From positions 4,526,001 through 4,590,000 of the forward strand of contig OW818688.1 of NCBI GenBank assembly GCA_942493265.1: 64,000 nt of DNA, in the 5' to 3' direction. The notes below the pieces were generated by a model that worked only from the letters and a program-made list of their open reading frames with translations, was not told where the DNA came from and made no database searches. This DNA comes from UBA12481 sp942493265 (GTDB lineage Bacteria > Bacteroidota > Bacteroidia > Bacteroidales > UBA12481). Numbering within the stretch: position 1 is the stretch's first letter; every line of letters starts with the position of its first letter. The translations under genes and the position numbers were made by a program. Below, piece by piece: positions 1-9,264 of the stretch.

Positions 1-1269
1 GTTTACCTGATTCCACCCGAGGAACGCACGCGCACCCAGCATGAGATCTTCAACCTGATGAACCGCGATCTGCCGGCCATAACCGGTGTACGCTCGCTTC
101 CTTTTGAGCCGCCCACCATCGGCGACCGGATGGCTGGTCATCCGGTACAGTTCGTACTCCTGGCCCCCAACCTGGATGAGCTCCGCGAAGTGCTGCCAAA
201 ATTCCTGGAAGAAGCCCGGAAAGCAAAATCCCTGCAGCTGGTGGATGCCAATTTTAAAGTCAACAAACCTGAGCTCCGGATCATGATCGATCGCGAAAAA
301 GCATCCCAGCTCAATGTTTCCGCCCAGGAGATAGCCCGTACGCTGCAACTGATGCTGAGCACCCAGCGATACGGGTATTTCATCATGGAAGGAAACCAGT
401 ACGAAATCATCGGCCAGGTGCGGCGGGAGTTCCGCGACCGGCCAGATGCCATTAAGAACCTATACGTAAGAAATATACATGGCGACCTGATCTCCCTCGA
501 CAACCTGATTATCATGGAGGAATCCATCAATCCCTCTTCGGTATTTTCCTATAACCGTTATGTTTCCGCAACCATATCCGCCGGATTGACGCCGGGCTCC
601 ACCCTGGGTGATGGGATCACCGACCTGTACGATGTGGCTTCGAGGGTTTTACCACCAACCATGAGCACAGCGCTGGCCGGGCAATCTCGCGATTATGAGG
701 AGAGCTCCTCCAGTCTGATCTTCATTTTCATTCTGGCAATCGTGCTGATATACCTGGTGCTGGCTGCCCAGTTTGAAAGCTTTACCGATCCGCTGATCAT
801 TATCCTCACCGTTCCGCTGGCACTGGGGGGAGCCCTCTTATCGCTATGGTACTTTAACCAGACCATGAACATTTTCAGTCAGATCGGTATTATCATGCTC
901 ATCGGACTGGTCACGAAAAACGGTATCCTCATCGTTGAATTCGCCAATCAGCGCAAGGCAGGCGGCCTCGAAAAGACCGAAGCCGTTCAGCGCGCGGCAA
1001 TTTCCCGTTTCCGGCCGATCCTCATGACTTCATCCGCCATGATCCTGGGTATACTTCCAATCGCACTCAGTCTGGGGGCTTCATCGGAAAGCCGGCAATC
1101 GCTGGGTATCGCAGTGGTCGGCGGATTGCTGTTCGCAACTTTCCTCACCCTGTACATGATTCCGGCCATCTATTCCTACCTGTCGCGAAAAACTGCAAAG
1201 GAAGTGATCGATTACACCCAGCTGACCGTCGAGGTTGACCCGTCAAACACCGAAAATGAAGAGCTATGA
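1..1269 (+). CDS. RND multidrug efflux pump, inner-membrane subunit (3' part)
   Basis: This is the C-terminal part of an AcrB/MexB-type (HAE1) proton-driven drug exporter. The frame is open from base 1, so the gene begins outside the window; the ATG at 58 is internal. The fragment holds the second periplasmic porter and docking region, then the membrane half. The phrase AAQFESFTDPLIIILTVPLA after the seventh helix of the family is a hallmark of HAE1 pumps, and GLVTKNGILIVEFANQ marks the following helices. The tail after the last helix is short and polar. Its stop overlaps the next start as ATGA, so it is co-transcribed and probably translationally coupled with the TolC-family gene downstream. 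The adaptor gene usually found in such operons is presumably upstream of the window. Substrate cannot be told from sequence. Confidence 0.93.
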   Translation, partial: VYLIPPEERTRTQHEIFNLMNRDLPAITGVRSLPFEPPTIGDRMAGHPVQFVLLAPNLDELREVLPKFLEEARKAKSLQLVDANFKVNKPELRIMIDREKASQLNVSAQEIARTLQLMLSTQRYGYFIMEGNQYEIIGQVRREFRDRPDAIKNLYVRNIHGDLISLDNLIIMEESINPSSVFSYNRYVSATISAGLTPGSTLGDGITDLYDVASRVLPPTMSTALAGQSRDYEESSSSLIFIFILAIVLIYLVLAAQFESFTDPLIIILTVPLALGGALLSLWYFNQTMNIFSQIGIIMLIGLVTKNGILIVEFANQRKAGGLEKTEAVQRAAISRFRPILMTSSAMILGILPIALSLGASSESRQSLGIAVVGGLLFATFLTLYMIPAIYSYLSRKTAKEVIDYTQLTVEVDPSNTENEEL

Positions 1270-2570
1270 AGAAACTGATTACAATTAGTTTCTGCCTCTG
1301 CATGCTGATCAATGGACTGTCAGGCCAGGAGCAGATGACACTGGAGCAGGCTGTATCTATCGGATTGACTAACAATTACGGTATAATGATCTCCTGCAAT
1401 TCTGTTGAGGAAGCCAAAAACAATGCCACCCGGGGTAATGCGGGAATGCTCCCGAAAGTTAGTGTTAACGCTGGTTATGTGAAAGGGCTGAACGATGTCC
1501 GCCTGAAAGTGGTCACCGGCAGCGAGATGGATGAATCCAATGCACCGTCGGATCAAATGACAGCCGGAATAGGCCTGACCTGGAGGATCTTCGACGGTCT
1601 GAACATGTTCATCACCTATGACAAATTAAAGAAGATCGGGGAAAAGAGCGAGCTCAGTGCAAAAATCACGATGGAAACAACCCTGGCCGGTATCATAGCC
1701 GGTTATTATGAAATTGTCAGACAGGGGCGAATCCGGCAGATGCTGACCGAGCAGGTTGAAATCTCGAAATTCCGAACCGGTCTCGCTAAAATGCGTTTCG
1801 AGAACGGCAGCGGCTCCGAAATGGAATATCTGAAAAGCCGCGTCGAACTCAATGCCGACCTGGCCAACCTCTCCAATCAGGAAACTTTGTATCAGAATTC
1901 AAAGACCAATTTGAACGACCTGTTATCCAGGGAAGTTGCCACGGATTTTCAGGTGGAGGATACTATTCCCGCACCCGAAATACTGATTTACGATACCTTG
2001 CTCAACTCCCTGAGAACCACCAACCATGAGCTCCTGCTGGCGGCCAGGGATAAACAGATCGGTGAAATGGAAGTTAAATCAGCCGTGGCCGGGCAATGGC
2101 CAACCCTTGATTATTATGCTGGCATGAACTATTTCAGGACCGTGACCGAGGCCCATTTTATTCAGTATAACCGCAATTACGGACCATCCATGGGGTTGAC
2201 ACTCAATATGAAGATCTTTGACGGTCTCAATCAGAAACGGCAATACAAAAATGCTGTGATCGCACTTCAATCCTACGACCTCGCATTCAGGCAACTGGAA
2301 AGCAAGCTCACGGCCTGTCTGTCATCAATATACAAAGAATACAGCAATCAGCTGGAAATGATCGGTTTTGAGCGCGAAAACCTCCAGCTCGCATTAAAAA
2401 ACATGGACCTTTCCAGGCAAAGCTATTCGGTTGGGTCCATCTCCTCACTTCAGCTCAGGGAAGTGCAGGAAGACCTGCTATCGGCCCGTAACCGTCTGAT
2501 CACAGCCCAATTCTTTGCAAAGATCAAGGAAACAGAACTCCTGCTGCTGAGCGGCCGGCTGCTTAACTGA
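1266..2570 (+). CDS. TolC family outer-membrane efflux protein (RND partner)
   Basis: This 434-residue protein is an outer-membrane channel of the TolC/OprM family. It has a signal peptide at residues 1 to 20, followed by EQMTLEQAVSIGLTNNYG, the usual first helix of TolC-family repeats. Two repeat halves can be seen; each has long coiled-coil helices and a strand region ending in a phrase of the type GLTW-RIFDGLNM and GLTLNMKIFDGLNQ. The start is fixed by the ATGA overlap with the RND pump gene. It most likely forms the outer-membrane exit of that pump. It ends 126 bases before a second TolC-family gene, so the two channels probably belong to separate pumps. Confidence 0.93.
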   Translation: MKKLITISFCLCMLINGLSGQEQMTLEQAVSIGLTNNYGIMISCNSVEEAKNNATRGNAGMLPKVSVNAGYVKGLNDVRLKVVTGSEMDESNAPSDQMTAGIGLTWRIFDGLNMFITYDKLKKIGEKSELSAKITMETTLAGIIAGYYEIVRQGRIRQMLTEQVEISKFRTGLAKMRFENGSGSEMEYLKSRVELNADLANLSNQETLYQNSKTNLNDLLSREVATDFQVEDTIPAPEILIYDTLLNSLRTTNHELLLAARDKQIGEMEVKSAVAGQWPTLDYYAGMNYFRTVTEAHFIQYNRNYGPSMGLTLNMKIFDGLNQKRQYKNAVIALQSYDLAFRQLESKLTACLSSIYKEYSNQLEMIGFERENLQLALKNMDLSRQSYSVGSISSLQLREVQEDLLSARNRLITAQFFAKIKETELLLLSGRLLN

Positions 2571-2696
2571 CCGCATTGCCAGCCTAAATCCAGACATAAC
2601 TTTTCGATTCTCTGTCGGTGAAATCCGCCTGTTGGTCCATTTCATACCAATAGCCCGGCAGGTGTGCTCCACTTTTGGATCAGAAATAATACCAAA

Positions 2697-4031
2697 ATGA
2701 ATATTAAATTTTTTCTGGTGATGATCCTGATCCTGACCGGCACGCTGACAGAAATGCCTGTTAAAGCGCAGCAACCGGCATGGACACTCCAGTCTTGCGT
2801 TGACCAGGCATTGAAACAGAACATCCAGATCCGGAAAAGTGAGTTAAACATCCAGGTTAGTGCGATCAATGCTGATCAAACCCGGTTGAACCGGTTTCCA
2901 ACCGTTGACGGATCGTTACGGCAGAACTTCGGATGGGGTACCGAAACGGACCAACTAACCGGTATCAATTCATTCAACGGATCATCAAGTACTTCAGCAT
3001 CTGTAGGTTCCAGTGTAATTCTATACAACGGGCAAAAACTTACAAATACCATAAAACAGGCACAGCTGGATTATGAATCTGGCAAACTCGACCTGGAAGC
3101 GCTCAAAGAATCTATCAGCCTGTCGGTGATGGATGCCTATCTCCAGATCCTTTATGCGGAGGAGCAGGTAACCAACAGCCTTCATCAAACCGAAGTCACC
3201 ACCGATGAACTGCAGCTGGCAGCCGAACGTCTGGCCCTGAGCGCGATATCCAAAGCCGACTATTTACAGATCCAATCGCAGCTGGCCAGCGAAAAACTCA
3301 CATTGGCAAATGCCCGAAGCCTGCTTGCCATGAATAAGGTTGTATTGATGCAATACATGGAACAACCTTTGGATGAGGATTTTACCATCGCCAAACCTGA
3401 TATGTTGACACTTCGGAACTTGCATCTGAATCCAGATGCCGACTCAATTTACCAGATTGCCTTAACGATTAAGCCACAAATTCAGAGTTACAGTTTGCGT
3501 AAAGAGAGTTCCTCAATCGGTATCGTATTAGCAAAAGCAGATTATTACCCTAGGATCTCCATGGACGCCGGTTTTGGAACCGGAATCACCAGTCTGGCTC
3601 AAAGCTCCTCACTGGCCACACAATTGGGTAACAATATCAACCCAACGGTTGGGCTGTCGCTCTCGGTTCCAATCTGGTCAAACAAAACTGTTAGTAATCA
3701 GGTCCGGATTGCCCGCATTAATACACAAAACGCCGACCTCGATCTGAAAAACACAATGAACCAGCTCCGAAAATCAGTTGAGCAGGCCTGCACCGATGTT
3801 GTTTCAGCCGAAACCGAATATGAGGCCAGCGTAGAACAATATCAGTCGAATATCGAAGCCTATGCGGTAGCATCTGAAAAATTCAAGCAGGGGATGATCA
3901 ATTCCGTGGACTATTTATTTCAGAAAACCAACCTGATATCTGCTGAAAGTAAACTGCTCCAATCGCGCTTCAATCTGATATTCAGCTACAAACTCCTGGA
4001 TTTCTATACCGGCAAATCTCTAAGTCTTTAA
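2697..4031 (+). CDS. TolC family outer-membrane protein (MacAB partner)
   Basis: This second TolC-family channel has 444 residues. I chose the ATG at 2697 because it opens a clear signal peptide (MNIKFFLVMILILTG, cleavage near VKAQQ). An in-frame ATG at 2664 would add 11 polar residues in front of it. The mature protein begins with WTLQSCVDQALKQNIQI, the canonical TolC repeat start, and the second half carries GLSLSVPIWSNKTVSNQ. It is followed after 12 bases by the MacA-like adaptor and then the ABC transporter pair, so it is probably the dedicated exit duct of a tripartite MacAB-type exporter. It is only distantly similar by eye to the TolC protein directly upstream. Confidence 0.92.
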   Translation: MNIKFFLVMILILTGTLTEMPVKAQQPAWTLQSCVDQALKQNIQIRKSELNIQVSAINADQTRLNRFPTVDGSLRQNFGWGTETDQLTGINSFNGSSSTSASVGSSVILYNGQKLTNTIKQAQLDYESGKLDLEALKESISLSVMDAYLQILYAEEQVTNSLHQTEVTTDELQLAAERLALSAISKADYLQIQSQLASEKLTLANARSLLAMNKVVLMQYMEQPLDEDFTIAKPDMLTLRNLHLNPDADSIYQIALTIKPQIQSYSLRKESSSIGIVLAKADYYPRISMDAGFGTGITSLAQSSSLATQLGNNINPTVGLSLSVPIWSNKTVSNQVRIARINTQNADLDLKNTMNQLRKSVEQACTDVVSAETEYEASVEQYQSNIEAYAVASEKFKQGMINSVDYLFQKTNLISAESKLLQSRFNLIFSYKLLDFYTGKSLSL

Positions 4032-4043
4032 AATACTTATAAA

Positions 4044-5294
4044 ATGAAAAAAACGATAAAAATGATTCTGATAACCGTGCCGGTCCTGATCCTGGTGACT
4101 GCGCTGGTATTGAACTCATGTAAAAAGAACAAATCTGAATTCTCATTCGAAACCGCCATTGCAGGTAAAGTCGATCTGAACAATTCAGTTACGGCAACCG
4201 GGACGCTTGAAGCGAACAAAACGGTTGACGTGGGAACACAGGTTTCGGGAGTGATCCTTCACCTGTATGCGGATTTCAATTCGTACGTTACCAAGGGGCA
4301 ATTGCTGGCCGAGCTCGACAAAACTCCGCTGCTGGCCAGTCTCGAAGAGGCCAAAGCTACCGTTGCCGATGCGCAGGCAGAACTGGATTACCAGCTGGCT
4401 ACTTTTAACCGGATTAAGGCTTTATTTGAAAAGAAACTGGTTGCGCAAACCGATTATGATCAGGCCAATTACAATTACAGTAAAGCCAAAGCCAATATGA
4501 TTTCGGTGAAAGCCCGCTACGAACGTGCCGATATCAACCTGAAATACGCAACGATTTACTCACCGATCGACGGGGTGGTACTGAACAGGGTGGTAAATGA
4601 GGGTCAGACTGTTGCCGCAAGTTTCAACGCACCAACCCTGTTTACCATTGCCAACGACCTCACCCAGATGGAAGTACAGGCCGATATTGATGAAGCCGAC
4701 ATTGGAAAAGTGAAAGATGGCCAGCGGGTTGAATTTACAGTTGATGCCTATACTGAAACCATTTTCAACGGAGTGGTATCAGAGGTAAGAATACAACCGG
4801 TTATCACCTCCAACGTGGTTACCTATACAGTCATCATCAATGCTCCGAACCCTGACAAAAAGCTGATGCCCGGGATGACAGCCAGCATTACCGTATTTAC
4901 TGATGAGATGCAGGGAGCGCTTACCGTTCCGGGCAAGGCATTGCGGTTTACCCCTGATCCGGCGGTACTGGCATCCTACAGGGGTTCACAAACTGCTTCT
5001 GGAATTGGAACTGCACAAGCCCGGACCGCCGACATCGGAAAACCGGAAAGCAGGCAACCCGGCAGCGAAAAAACTCCTGCCAGTGTATGGATCAAAGCAG
5101 GAGATCAGATTCATCCGGTAACTGTGGAGACCGGTTTGGATAACGGCTCGCTTGTTGAGATCAGATCAGGGCTACAAGTGGGGGATGAGGTAATCCTCTC
5201 GATGACCCAAACCGGCGGCAGTGCAGAAGTGAAATCCGGTAAAGCCGCCAGCAGTCCATTCATGCCGACCCCTCCTGGATCGAAGAAAAAATAG
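4044..5294 (+). CDS. MacA-like periplasmic adaptor (HlyD family)
   Basis: This 416-residue membrane fusion protein links an inner-membrane ABC exporter to a TolC duct. The N-terminus has one hydrophobic segment ending at LVLNSCKK, which could be a lipobox with Cys26 or a simple membrane anchor. It is followed by a barrel-sandwich/lipoyl half (VTATGTLEANKTVDVGTQVS), an alpha hairpin (residues about 95 to 145), the second lipoyl half (YSPIDGVVLNRVVNEGQTV) and beta-barrel and membrane-proximal domains (LMPGMTASITVFTDE). A low-complexity linker rich in Ser, Gly, Ala and Thr lies near residues 310 to 350. The gene sits between a TolC gene and the MacB-like ATPase with gaps of 12 and 5 bases, a tight operon. 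Confidence 0.93.
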   Translation: MKKTIKMILITVPVLILVTALVLNSCKKNKSEFSFETAIAGKVDLNNSVTATGTLEANKTVDVGTQVSGVILHLYADFNSYVTKGQLLAELDKTPLLASLEEAKATVADAQAELDYQLATFNRIKALFEKKLVAQTDYDQANYNYSKAKANMISVKARYERADINLKYATIYSPIDGVVLNRVVNEGQTVAASFNAPTLFTIANDLTQMEVQADIDEADIGKVKDGQRVEFTVDAYTETIFNGVVSEVRIQPVITSNVVTYTVIINAPNPDKKLMPGMTASITVFTDEMQGALTVPGKALRFTPDPAVLASYRGSQTASGIGTAQARTADIGKPESRQPGSEKTPASVWIKAGDQIHPVTVETGLDNGSLVEIRSGLQVGDEVILSMTQTGGSAEVKSGKAASSPFMPTPPGSKKK

Positions 5295-5299
5295 AAACT

Positions 5300-6049
5300 A
5301 TGAACAACTCAATCATTGAAGTCGGCAACCTGGTTAAGGATTTTCACGTGGGGGAAGTCACGGTTCATGCACTCAAGGGCGTTAACCTCAAGATTAAGGC
5401 TGGTGAATTCGTTGCCATCATGGGGGCCAGCGGCTCGGGCAAATCAACCATGCTCAACATCCTCGGGTGTCTCGACAAGCCCACTTCAGGCGAATATTAT
5501 CTGGATGGGGTATCGGTGGCCGGCATGACCAAAAACGATCTGGCTTCATTACGAAACCGAAAGCTCGGGTTTGTTTTCCAGTCTTACAATTTATTACCCA
5601 GGACCACGGCCCTTGAAAATGTTGAGCTCCCCTTGTTCTACAACAAGGAGGTTAAGTCGAAGCAGCGCAGGGAAAGAGCCATTGCCGCTCTCGAAGCGGT
5701 TGGCCTGGCCGACAGGATGAAGCATATGCCGAATCAGCTTTCTGGCGGGCAGCAGCAAAGGGTTGCCATTGCCCGGTCACTGGTAAATGACCCGGTGGTG
5801 ATACTCGCCGATGAGGCAACCGGAAACCTCGATACCCGAACTTCGTATGAAATCATGGCCCTGTTTCAGGAACTGAATGAAAAGGGGAAAACTATAGTCT
5901 TTGTGACTCATGAACAGGACATTGCACGGTTTACCAAGCGGAACCTGATATTCCGCGACGGAAAGATGATCAGGGAGCATTACCTGACTGAAAAATACTC
6001 GGCACGCGAGCTGCTGAATAGCATGCCTCCAACCAATGAATTCGATTAA
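5300..6049 (+). CDS. MacB-type ABC transporter ATP-binding protein
   Basis: This 249-residue ATPase belongs to the MacB/LolD clade of ABC transporters. The Walker A motif GASGSGKST lies near residue 42, the Q-loop is in FVFQSYNLLPR, the signature is LSGGQQQRVAIARSL and the Walker B is VILADEATGNLDT, followed by an H-loop in FVTHEQD. The ATG at 5300 follows the adaptor stop by 5 bases. It would energise the FtsX-like permease encoded 11 bases downstream, driving substrate from periplasm through the TolC duct (mechanotransmission, as known for E. coli MacB). E. coli MacB is one fused polypeptide; here ATPase and permease are separate, which is common in Bacteroidota. Confidence 0.95.
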   Translation: MNNSIIEVGNLVKDFHVGEVTVHALKGVNLKIKAGEFVAIMGASGSGKSTMLNILGCLDKPTSGEYYLDGVSVAGMTKNDLASLRNRKLGFVFQSYNLLPRTTALENVELPLFYNKEVKSKQRRERAIAALEAVGLADRMKHMPNQLSGGQQQRVAIARSLVNDPVVILADEATGNLDTRTSYEIMALFQELNEKGKTIVFVTHEQDIARFTKRNLIFRDGKMIREHYLTEKYSARELLNSMPPTNEFD

Positions 6050-6060
6050 AAGATAAAAAG

Positions 6061-7281
6061 ATGAATTACTCAAATCTTTTCAGAATAGCCATCAACGCAT
6101 TGATCCGTAATAAGATGCGGGCATTTTTAACGATGCTGGGAGTGATCATAGGCGTAGCATCAGTCATTGCCATGCTGGGAATCGGCCAGGGATCGAAAAA
6201 GAGCATCGAAGACTCGGTTTCGGGAATGGGGGCCAATATGATCATGGTTTTCCCGGGATCCATGCAGCGCGGCGGGGTCAGCCTGGGTAATACTACGGCA
6301 AAAGCCCTTACGCTGGATGACGTTCGGGCGGTAGCCGACAATTGTCCGTCGGTGCAATGGGTATCACCCGAAGTTCGGGGAAGCGGTCAGGCAGTAGCCG
6401 GAAGTGAAAACAAGCCCACTGTGATATATGGGGTTGACCTGGACTACCTGAAAATAAAAAAGATAGAAGTCAAAAGCGGCAGGCTGTTCACGGATGCAGA
6501 AATTAAAAATTCTGCAAAAGTTTGTTTGCTGGGCAAGACGGTGGTGACGGAATTGTTCGGTGCAAATGCCGATCCGGTTGGCGCTACCATCCGGTTCAAA
6601 AATATCCCGTTCCGGATCATCGGAATCCTGAGCGAGAAAGGACAGAGCCAGTTCGGTCAGGATCAGGACGATATAATTATATCACCTTATACCACCATAC
6701 AGAAACGGGTATTGGCAATCACCTATATCCAGGGGATTTATGCATCAGCCATCAGTGAAACCGCTTCACCGGTGGCGGTTGAAGAAATGAAAGCGATACT
6801 GAGAACACAACATAAAATCAAGGTCGGAGAGGATGCCGACTTTGAAGTCCGCTCGCAGGAAGAGCTGGTAACTACTTTCAGCTCCATCAGCAATGTGCTC
6901 ACGATACTGCTGGGGGCCATTGCAGGAATTTCGCTGCTGGTTGGCGGCATCGGCATCATGAACATCATGTATGTTTCAGTCACCGAACGAACCCGTGAAA
7001 TTGGCCTGCGTATGTCGATCGGCGGCAAGGGCAACGACATCCTGATGCAGTTTCTCACGGAATCGACCCTGATCAGCGTCGTTGGCGGGATTCTCGGGAT
7101 ACTGCTCGGGATAGGAGCTTCCAGCCTGATTGGGAAGATCATGAACTGGCCCATCGCTATCATGCCTGAGGCAGTCATCCTTGCATTTGCAGTATGCACG
7201 GTAATCGGGGTGTTTTTCGGCTGGTACCCGGCCAGGAAGGCGGCAGGTCTCGATCCGATCGATGCACTGAGATACGAATAG
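6061..7281 (+). CDS. MacB-type ABC transporter permease (FtsX family)
   Basis: This 406-residue permease has the MacB/FtsX architecture. There is one N-terminal transmembrane helix after MRAFLTMLGVIIGVASVIAM, a large periplasmic MacB_PCD domain (about residues 45 to 250), then three helices within the last 140 residues. The conserved cytoplasmic loop VTERTREIGLRMSIGGKG lies between the second and third helices, and the C-terminus ARKAAGLDPIDALRYE is the family tail. It pairs with the ATPase just upstream and completes the TolC-MacA-MacB set from 2697 onward. Members export macrolides, peptides, lipoproteins or siderophores, so the substrate stays open. Confidence 0.95.
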   Translation: MNYSNLFRIAINALIRNKMRAFLTMLGVIIGVASVIAMLGIGQGSKKSIEDSVSGMGANMIMVFPGSMQRGGVSLGNTTAKALTLDDVRAVADNCPSVQWVSPEVRGSGQAVAGSENKPTVIYGVDLDYLKIKKIEVKSGRLFTDAEIKNSAKVCLLGKTVVTELFGANADPVGATIRFKNIPFRIIGILSEKGQSQFGQDQDDIIISPYTTIQKRVLAITYIQGIYASAISETASPVAVEEMKAILRTQHKIKVGEDADFEVRSQEELVTTFSSISNVLTILLGAIAGISLLVGGIGIMNIMYVSVTERTREIGLRMSIGGKGNDILMQFLTESTLISVVGGILGILLGIGASSLIGKIMNWPIAIMPEAVILAFAVCTVIGVFFGWYPARKAAGLDPIDALRYE

Positions 7282-7293
7282 GTGCATAATCAC

Positions 7294-7301
7294 TATATTT
7301 G
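7294..7301 (+). promoter_or_regulatory. Candidate Bacteroidota -7 promoter box ahead of the LytS gene
   Basis: TATATTTG matches the Bacteroidota sigma-ABfr -7 consensus TAnnTTTG exactly and lies 13 bases before the ATG at 7314. I see no good TTTG at the -33 position, so this is a half-site call. It suggests the two-component pair can be transcribed apart from the exporter operon. Confidence 0.35.
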
Positions 7302-7313
7302 AAGAAAAGAAGC

Positions 7314-8411
7314 ATGAAACTTAAACTGACTACCGGAAAAAAACGAATGAGGCTGGTGCTCCATGTTGTTGCCTGGATGATCATTTTTGTTTTCCCTTTA
7401 TACTGGCTGACTCAGCAAACCGATCATCCAAACGTTCATTTCGGGAGGTTTTATGCTCAATCCGTAGCTTTCCTGATCATTTTTTATCTCAGCTTTTTCT
7501 GGCTGGTCCCAAAATATTGGCTCACCGGTAAAAAATGGATGTTTCTGCTCTTGACGGCAGTGATTATCACCGGGTTCAATTTTACAGTTAATGCCCTGGA
7601 TGAAAAGCTCTTCCCACCACCTGCAGAATTTAAGCTGCGGGAACTGGAGAGGCAGAAAGCCAATCCGGGAGGACCATCACCCGATACCATGCGAAAACGG
7701 TTTTTCCATGCCAACTTCCTATTTACCTCCATTCTGATATCCGGATTTTGCGTGGGATTAAGGGTGTCGGAGAGATTGGCTGAAAATGAAGCAAAGCGCA
7801 AGGAGCTGGAAAAGGAAAAGCTCAATTCGGAACTCGCTTTTTTAAAAAACCAGATCAGTCCGCATTTCTTCTTCAACACGCTCAATAATATTTATTCCCT
7901 GATCGCTATTAATCAGACTGATGCACAGGATTCGGTACTGAAACTTTCCAAGCTGATGCGATATCTGCTCTATGAATCGGAGCAGGGATCAACCACACTG
8001 GGGCAGGAGGTGGACTTTATGGCCAATTACATCGATCTGATGCGGCTGAGGATTTCTCAAAAAGTTACCCTCGAAGCGGAATTCCCTCAGGATCATCAGG
8101 ATATGATTATTACTCCGCTAATATTCGTTCCGTTTATCGAAAATGCATTTAAGCATGGAATCAGCTATCAGAGTCCGTCCTTTATCAGGATATCGTTGCA
8201 GGTTGAACACCAATCACTGGTTTTTAATTGCGAAAACAGTCTGGGCAGGATAGCTCATGAGGGTCCGGAAGTTGACTCCGGAATTGGCCTTGAAAATGTA
8301 ACCAAGCGGTTGCAGCTGCTGTATCCCGGCAAATATGATCTGAAGATCAGCAAAGATGAAAACCAGTTCAGTGTAATGCTCAGAATTGATTGCGGAACAT
8401 CAAAAGCCTGA
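7314..8411 (+). CDS. LytS-type sensor histidine kinase
   Basis: This is a 365-residue membrane histidine kinase of the His_kinase (PF06580) family. I start it at the ATG at 7314; a TTG at 7299 is in frame but overlaps a -7 promoter box. The N-terminal half has about four transmembrane helices, then a coiled linker (residues about 150 to 180). The phosphoacceptor motif is FLKNQISPHFFFNTLNNIY, with the His in QISPHFFFN. The ATPase part has PLIFVPFIENAFKHG as the N-box and GIGLENVTKRLQLLY. It lies 11 bases before a LytTR response regulator, its probable partner. The gene follows the MacAB-type exporter by 32 bases, so the pair may regulate that pump; that link is inferred from position only. Confidence 0.92.
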   Translation: MKLKLTTGKKRMRLVLHVVAWMIIFVFPLYWLTQQTDHPNVHFGRFYAQSVAFLIIFYLSFFWLVPKYWLTGKKWMFLLLTAVIITGFNFTVNALDEKLFPPPAEFKLRELERQKANPGGPSPDTMRKRFFHANFLFTSILISGFCVGLRVSERLAENEAKRKELEKEKLNSELAFLKNQISPHFFFNTLNNIYSLIAINQTDAQDSVLKLSKLMRYLLYESEQGSTTLGQEVDFMANYIDLMRLRISQKVTLEAEFPQDHQDMIITPLIFVPFIENAFKHGISYQSPSFIRISLQVEHQSLVFNCENSLGRIAHEGPEVDSGIGLENVTKRLQLLYPGKYDLKISKDENQFSVMLRIDCGTSKA

Positions 8412-8422
8412 TTTCCTGAATC

Positions 8423-9139
8423 ATGACAATTAAAACCATAGCCATCGATGATGAACCTCTGGCGCTTGAACTGATCAGGGGATATATTGAACGGACCCCG
8501 TTTCTGGAGTTCGCAGGGATGTTTGACAATCCATTCAGTGCCATGGAATTCATTAGAAATGAACATGTTGACCTGATGTTTCTGGATATTCAGATGCCGG
8601 ACCTTACCGGGACCGAATTTGTAAAAGTTCTGAAAGGCGGACCGAAACTGGTATTTGTGACCGCCTATGAGAAGTATGCTGTTGAGAGTTTCAAGCTCGA
8701 TGCGGTTGATTACATTCTGAAACCCTTCAGTTATGAAGAGTTTCTCAAGGCCGCCATGAAGGTTCAGCGATTGCTGGGGCTTGAAAACCGAAATCAGGAG
8801 GAGATTGAATTCAGCTCCGACTTTCTGTTTCTGAAATCGGAGTACAAGGTGCGGCGAATCCGGTTCGAAAATATCCTGTATATCGAAGGGCTCAAAGATT
8901 ATATCCGTGTATTTATTGCAGGCGAGCCCAAGCCCATCCTGTCTATCGGAACATTAAAAACGATGGAATCCCGCCTGCCGGCAACGAAATTCATGCGTGT
9001 TCACCGCTCGTTCATTGTGAATCTTGATAAAATTGAGACCATTGAGCGCAGCCGGATCATTTTCGGGAAGGAGTATATCCCGGTTGGAGATCAGTATAAA
9101 GACAAATTTCAGGAATTTCTCGATAAGAATTTTCTATAA
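8423..9139 (+). CDS. LytTR family response regulator
   Basis: This 238-residue protein has an N-terminal receiver domain and a C-terminal LytTR DNA-binding domain. The receiver has the acidic pocket IAIDDEP near the start, the phosphoacceptor Asp55 in FLDIQMPD and the conserved Lys in LKPFSYEE. The LytTR domain (about residues 133 to 237) has ILYIEGLKDYIRVFI and the MRVHRSFIVNLDKI signature. It is encoded 11 bases after the LytS-type kinase and should be the output of that sensor. Target promoters cannot be identified here. Start ATG at 8423 fits the family length. Confidence 0.93.
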   Translation: MTIKTIAIDDEPLALELIRGYIERTPFLEFAGMFDNPFSAMEFIRNEHVDLMFLDIQMPDLTGTEFVKVLKGGPKLVFVTAYEKYAVESFKLDAVDYILKPFSYEEFLKAAMKVQRLLGLENRNQEEIEFSSDFLFLKSEYKVRRIRFENILYIEGLKDYIRVFIAGEPKPILSIGTLKTMESRLPATKFMRVHRSFIVNLDKIETIERSRIIFGKEYIPVGDQYKDKFQEFLDKNFL

Positions 9140-9264
9140 GCGGTTATCCCCGAATCGCCTTCATTGGCTCAATCAGAGATGGATAATTGCGAATATTGGC
9201 TTGCCATTCTTTCTGACTATTTTAGAAGCACCAAATTACCCATCCTGATTAAAGGTGCCTCAAA

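Noticed and set aside
138..530. Long frames opposite real genes, here and at many other places such as 6738-7199 and 10435-10827
   Set aside because: They lie antisense to well-supported genes, have no recognisable domains and follow the codon pattern of the true frame.
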